From contig NC_083870.1 in NCBI RefSeq assembly GCF_032452875.1, forward strand, positions 558,001-622,000: 64,000 bases of DNA. Direction: 5' to 3'. Every line of letters begins with the position of its first letter. The first letter of the stretch is position 1. Source of the stretch: Bos javanicus (Eukaryota > Chordata > Mammalia > Artiodactyla > Bovidae). The notes under the pieces were generated by a model, which saw only the letters and a list, made by a program, of their open reading frames with translations, was not told the DNA's origin and made no database searches. This document shows positions 59,271-64,000 of the stretch, in pieces. The translations under genes and the position numbers were made by a program.

Positions 59271-60146
59271 TAAGTGTTTAATATAGGTCTACTGACATAA
59301 TGAGTAAAAATATACGTGGGAATCTCACTATGAACCGTCAACCGTGGCGTAGAGAACGAGTTTTTCAATTTACTAATATTTTTAGCAATGCACCCCTTAT
59401 TGTTTTAAGAGAGGGCTGCTGTTGTTCAGTTATCAAATCCTGTCCAACTTTTTGCAACCCATGAACTACAGCATGCCAGGCTCCTTCACTATCTTTGAGA
59501 GTTTGTTCAAATGCCTGTCCATTGAGTCGGTGATGATATCCATCTCATACTCTGCCTCCTCCTTCTCCTCCTACCTTCATTTTTCCCCAGCATCAGGGTC
59601 TTCTCCAATGAGTCAGCTCTTCACCTCAAGTGGCCAAAGTACTGGAGTTTCAGCTTCAATATCAGTCCTTCCAGTGAATAGTCAGGACTGATATCCTTAA
59701 GGGTTGACTGGTTTGATTTCCTTGCAGTCCAAGGGACTCTCAAGAGTCTTCTCTAACACCACAGTTGAAAAGCGTTACTTCTTTAGTGCTCAGCCTTCTT
59801 TATGGTTCAACACTCATATCAGTACATGACAACTGGAAAAACCATAGCTCGGATTATACAGACCTTTGCCAGCAAAGTGATGTCTCTACTTTTTAATACA
59901 CTGTCTAGGTTTGTTACTGCTTTCTTTCCAAGGAGCAAGCATCTTTTAATTTTATGGCTGCAGTCACTGTCCACAGTGATTTTGGAGCCAAAGGAAATAA
60001 AATTTGTCACTGCTTCCACTTTTCTCCATCAAGCTGCCATGAAATGATGGGACTGGACGCCATGATGTTTTTTGAATGCTGAGTTTTAAGCCAGCTTTTT
60101 CATTCTCCTCTTTTATCCTCATCAACAGGCTCTTTAGTTCCTATTT

Positions 60147-61176
60147 CAGTTCAGTTCAGTCACTCAGTCATTTCTGATTCTTTGCAACCCCATGGACTGC
60201 AACATGCCAGGCTTATTCAAACTCATGTCCAAGGAGTCGGTGATGCCATCCAATCTTTTCATCCTCTGTCATCCCTTCTCCTCCCGCATTCAATCTTTCC
60301 AAGCATCAGGGTCTTTTCCAATGAGTCAGTTCTTCACATCAGGTGGCCAAAGTATTGGAGTTTCAGCCTCAGCATCAGTACTTCCAATGAACACTCAGGA
60401 CTGATTTCCTTTAGGATTGACTGGTTGGATCTCCTTGCAGTCCAAGGGACTCTCAAGAGTCTTTTCCAACATCACAGTTCAAAAGCATCAATTCTTCAAA
60501 GCTCAGCTTTCTTTATAGTCCAACTCTCACATCCATACATGACTACTAGAAAAACCATAGCTTTGACCAGACAGACCTTTGTAGGCAGAGTAATGTCTCT
60601 GCGTTTTAATGTGGTGTCTAGGTTGGTCATAGCTTATCTTCCAAGGAGCAAGCATCTTTTAATTTCATGGTTGCAGTGACCATCTGCAGTGATTTCTGAG
60701 CCCAAGAAAATAAAGTCTGTCACTGATCCATTATTTGCCCATCTATTTGCCATGAAGTGATGGGACTGGATGCCATGATCTTAGTTTTCTGAATGTTGAG
60801 CTTTAAGCCTGCTTTTTCATTCTCCTCTTTCACTTTCATCAAGAGGCTCTTTAGTTCTTCTTTGCTTTCTGCCATAAGACTGGTGTCACCTGCATATCTG
60901 AGGTTATTGATATTTCTCCCGGCAATCTTGATTCCAGCTTGTGTTTCATCCAGCCCGGCATTTCACATGATGCACTCTGCATATAAGTTAAATAAGCAGG
61001 GTGACAATATACATCCTTGACAAACTCCTTTCCTGATCTGGAACCAGTCGGTTGTTCCATGTCCAGTTCTACCTGTTGTTTCTTGATCTGCATACAGATT
61101 TCTCAGGAGGCATGTCAGGTGGTTTGGTATTCCCATCTCTGTAAGAATTTTCCACAGTTTGTTGTGATACATAACA
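60147..61176 (-). mobile_element. Younger 5'-truncated BovB nested in an older BovB
   Basis: Starts with the terminal complement cagttcagttcagtcactca directly after the older copy's ctctttagttcctattt. It runs back into the RT region and ends near ttgttgtgatacataacaga. The older element resumes after it with cctaatggagg at 61276, so similar cctat/cctaat bases may mark the target site. The minus frame at 60963-61256 retains RT palm residues up to its end. Confidence 0.85.
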
Positions 61177-61179
61177 GAT

Positions 61180-61272
61180 TTGTGCCTGGAGAATTCCATG
61201 GACATAGAAGCATGACAGACTATACAGTCCATGGAGGGGGGGACACAACTGAGCAACTAACACTTTCACTTT
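61180..61272 (+). mobile_element. BovA SINE fragment
   Basis: gcctggagaattccatggac to actgagcaactaacactttc in sense orientation. Only the second half of a BovA unit, abutting the truncated BovB. Confidence 0.75.
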
Positions 61273-62482
61273 ACCTAATGGAGGAAAGTTTACTTTCCTC
61301 CATAAGAGTGGTGTCACCTGCCTATCTGAGGTTATTTCTCCTGGCATTCTTAATTCCAGTTTGTGAGTCATCCAGCCCAGCTTTTTGCATGAGGAACTCT
61401 GAATGTAAGTTAAATAAACAAGGTGAGATCTCTAGTCTTTCCCATTCTATTGTTTTCCTCTATTTCTCTGCACTAATCACAGAGGAAGGCTTTCTTATCT
61501 TTCCTTTTCTCCTTTGCCTTTAGCTTCTCTTCTTTTTTCAGCTATTTGTAAGACCTCCTCAGACAATCATTTTGCCTTTTTGCATTTCCTTTTCTTGGGG
61601 ATGGTCTTGATCACCGCCACCTGTACAATGCCATGAATTTCTGTAAATCATTCACCACGCACTCTATCAGATCTAATCCCTTGAATCTACTTCTCGCTTT
61701 CACTACATATTCGTAAGGGATTTGATTTAGGTCATACCTGAATGGTCTGGTAGTTTTCCCTGCTTTCTTCAATGAGTCTGAATTTGGCAATAAGGAGTTC
61801 GTGATCTGAGCCACAGTCAGCTCCTGGTCCTGTTTTTGCTGACTGCATAGAGCTTCTCCATCTTTGGCTGCAAAGAATATAATCAGTCTGATTTCAGAAC
61901 TGACCACCTGGTGATGTTTATGTGTAGAATTGTCTCTTGTGTTGTTGGAAGAGGGTGTTTGCTATGATCAGTGCATTCTCTTGGCAAATCTCTGTTTTCA
62001 GAAGCCTTTGCCCTGCTTCATTCTGTACTCCAAGGCCAAATCTGCCTGTTACTCCAGGTATCTGTTGACTTCCTACTTTTGCATTCCAGTCCCCTATAAT
62101 GAAAAGGACACTTTGGGGTGTTAGTTGTGGAAGGTCATGTAGGTCTTTACAGAACCATTCAACTTCAGCTTCTTCAGCATTACTGGTTGGAGCATAGACT
62201 TGGATTACTGTGATATTGAATGGTTTGCCTTGGAAACGAACAGAGATCATTCTGTTGTTTTTGAGATTGCATCCAAATACTGCATTTCAGACTCTTTTGT
62301 TGACTATGATGGCTACTCCATTTCTTCTAAGGGATTCCTGCCCACAGTAGTAGATATAATGGTCATCTGAGTTATATTCACCCATTCCAGTCCATTTTAG
62401 TTCACTGATTCCTAGAATGTCAATGTTCACTCTTGTCATCTCCTGCCTGACCACTTCCAATTTGCCTTGATTCATGGGCCCA

Positions 62483-62904
62483 GAATTGAGCCACAGTGGG
62501 TGGGGGCTGTCCTTTTGTGATCAGTAAGCTTTGAGGAGCAGGCATCAATCGGCAGAGTGGAGAAAGTGGGGACAGGGTGGGTAGGGGGCAGCTGGTACTG
62601 CCATATATCTGAAGCTGGAGCCCACAGCATCACCGCCTCTTTTCTCTCGGTGGGAAGAAGCGGTGAGGCAAAGAAACTCCAATTAGCTCTTTCCAGGCTG
62701 CAGTCCATGGGGTTGCTAGGAGTCGGATACGACTGAGTGACTTCACTTTCACTTTTCACTTTCATGCATTGGAGAAGGAAATGGCAACCCACTCCAGTAT
62801 TCTTGCCTGGAGAATCCCAGACATGGGGGAGCCTGGTGGGCTGCCGTCTATGGGGTCGCACAGAGTCGGACATGACTGAAGCGACTTAGCAGCAGCAGTA
62901 GCAG
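62483..62904 (+). mobile_element. Chimeric insertion: unknown 5' sequence plus BovA2 SINE
   Basis: Bounded by a perfect 10-nt duplication, catgggccca (62473-62482 and 62905-62914), inside the older BovB. The right part (about 62690-62904) is a BovA2 in sense, ending in the (agc)n tail. The left part (62483 to about 62690) is not SINE or BovB and is not recognised. Both parts share one pair of duplications, which suggests one insertion event. Confidence 0.75.
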
Positions 62905-63189
62905 CATGGGCCCAACATTCCAGATTCCTATGCAATGCTGCTCTTTACAGCATAGGACTTTACTTCCATAACTAGTCACATCCACAACTGGGTGTTGTTT
63001 TTGCTTTGGCTCCGTCTTCATTCTTTCTGGAGTTATTTCTCCACTGATCTCCAGTAGCATATTGGGCACTTACTGACCTGGGGAGTTCATCTTTCAGTGT
63101 CCTATCTTTTTGCCTTTTCATACTGTTCATGGGGTTCTCAAGGCAAGAAAACTGAAGTGGTTTGCCATTCCCTTCTCCAGTGTTACTTC

Positions 63190-64000
63190 CTCTTTACTTT
63201 CGTCCATTAGAGGGGTAACACCTGCTGTTATTTCTCCTGGCAATCTTGATTCCAGCTTGTGCTTCATCCTGCCCAGCATTTTACATGATGAACTCTGCAT
63301 ATAAGTTAAATAAGCAAGCCTTGATGTATTCCTTTCCCGATTTTGAACCCGTCAGTTGTTCCATGTCTGGTCCTAACTATTGCTTCTTGACCCGCATGTT
63401 GATTTCTCAGGAGACAGGTACTAAGTGAGTGTTAGTTGCTCAGTTGTGTCCATCACTTTTGTGAACCCTTCGACTATAGCCTACCATGATCCTCTGTCCA
63501 TGGAATTCTCCAAGCAAGAATACTGGAGTGGGCTGCCACTCCCTTCTCAGGGTATCTTCCCAACCCAGGTTATCAAACCTGGGTCTCCTGCACTGCAAGT
63601 GGATCCTTTACTATTGAACCATCAGGAAAGCCCAGAGGCAGGTAAGGTGGTCCATCTCTTTGAGAATTTTCCACTACTTGTTGTGATTCATAACAACCTA
63701 CAGTTTAGCACAGTTAATGAAGCAGAAGTAAATGTTTTCTTGGAATTCCCTTGATTTTTCTGGGATTCAACAAATGTTGGCAGTTTGATCTCTAATTTCT
63801 CTGCCTTTTCTAAATCCAGCTTGTACATCTGGAAGTTCTTGGTTCACATACTGCTGAACCCTAGCTAGAAGGATTTTGAGCATAACCTTACTAGCATGTG
63901 AAATGAGTGCAATTGTGAGGTAGTTTGAACATTTTTTCACATTGCCTTTCTCTGAGGTTAGAATGAAGATTGATCTTTTCCAGTCCTGTGGCCACTGCTA
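63190..64000 (-). mobile_element. BovB LINE fragment running off the window
   Basis: Reverse BovB: RT region at 63230-63420 (cctggcaatcttgattccag), continuing after a SINE at 63645 (gtggtccatctctttgagaa) and upstream RT sequence to the window end (cagtcctgtggccactgcta). It lacks a 3' end, because its left boundary at about 63190 meets the 5' end of the neighbouring BovB. Confidence 0.85.
63421..63634 (-). mobile_element. Bov-tA SINE nested in BovB
   Basis: gttagttgctcagttgtgtc to ttgaaccatcaggaaagccc, reverse orientation. Flanked by gagacaggta (63411-63420) and gaggcaggta (63635-63644), a duplication with one mismatch. Confidence 0.92.

Larger units (their letters stand above)
57810..59413 (-). 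other. DCAF6 intron, left part
   Basis: Beyond the SINEs at 57953-58212 and 59127-59270 this is unique sequence. No DCAF6 exon was recognised on the - strand. A 12-nt unit, gttaacttcaaa, is duplicated in tandem at 58493-58516. Confidence 0.55.
59414..63182 (-). mobile_element. Older BovB LINE, nearly end to end, with insertions and an internal deletion
   Basis: Reading leftwards from 63182, the element shows the 5' region (62915-63182, including a short frame ending CIGIWNVGPM), the AP-like endonuclease region (62472 to about 61530, with the MNQGKLEVV start and the GDWNAKVG motif in broken frames), then a junction near 61425 where the sequence jumps into the RT region (61276-61425), and the 3' part (60142-59414). 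The connecting region and the first RT blocks, about 0.9 kb in other copies here, are deleted. It is split by a younger BovB (60147-61176), a SINE piece (61180-61272) and a chimeric insertion (62483-62904). Confidence 0.8.

Noticed and set aside
61611..62475. Endonuclease-like minus-strand frames as a possible host nuclease gene
   Set aside because: They are the broken endonuclease region of the old BovB LINE, in its usual order with BovB sequence on both sides.

Overview
This window is nuclear DNA from a pecoran ruminant (cattle, sheep or goat type). The evidence is the density of BovB (RTE) LINEs, Bov-tA/BovA2 SINEs and CHR-type tRNA-Glu SINEs, on an older mammalian layer of L1M, MIR and L2-like fragments. 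The species cannot be fixed from the sequence alone.

Two protein-coding genes are present, arranged tail to tail. GPR161 lies on the + strand. Its five coding exons (15052-15425, 25413-26137, 32475-32579, 35084-35203, 37347-37612) join in phase into a complete 529-residue orphan class A receptor, the length I recall for the human protein. The DRY motif, the VKARK ciliary motif, the KRRSS PKA sites and the PKA-anchoring tail are intact. The 3' end of DCAF6 lies on the - strand. Its penultimate coding exon (57704-57809) and last exon (49282-49346) encode the C-terminus, and a likely ATTAAA poly(A) signal sits at 48896-48901. The rest of DCAF6 lies to the right of the window.

Layout: 1-15007 is the 5' side of GPR161 (5'-UTR intron or upstream) and is mostly repeats. 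15008-37612 holds the GPR161 coding exons and their introns. 37613 to about 40970 is GPR161 3' UTR and downstream unique sequence. 40972-43672 is a BovB LINE carrying two later insertions: a twin-primed (inverted) L1 and a processed pseudogene of IMUP (C19orf33). 43673-48880 is the remaining intergenic space. 48880-57809 is DCAF6 3' UTR, two exons and the intron between them. 57810-64000 is a DCAF6 intron dominated by nested minus-strand BovB elements.

There is no microbial-style system here. The points most worth a second look are: an approximately 100-nt inverted repeat with about 700 bp between its arms in the GPR161 intron, one arm running into a 160-nt polypurine tract; three perfect palindromic CRE octamers (TGACGTCA) in the introns of a cAMP/PKA-linked receptor gene; the IMUP retrocopy; the twin-primed L1; and a SINE insertion that carries about 200 nt of unidentified sequence at its 5' side between perfect target-site duplications.
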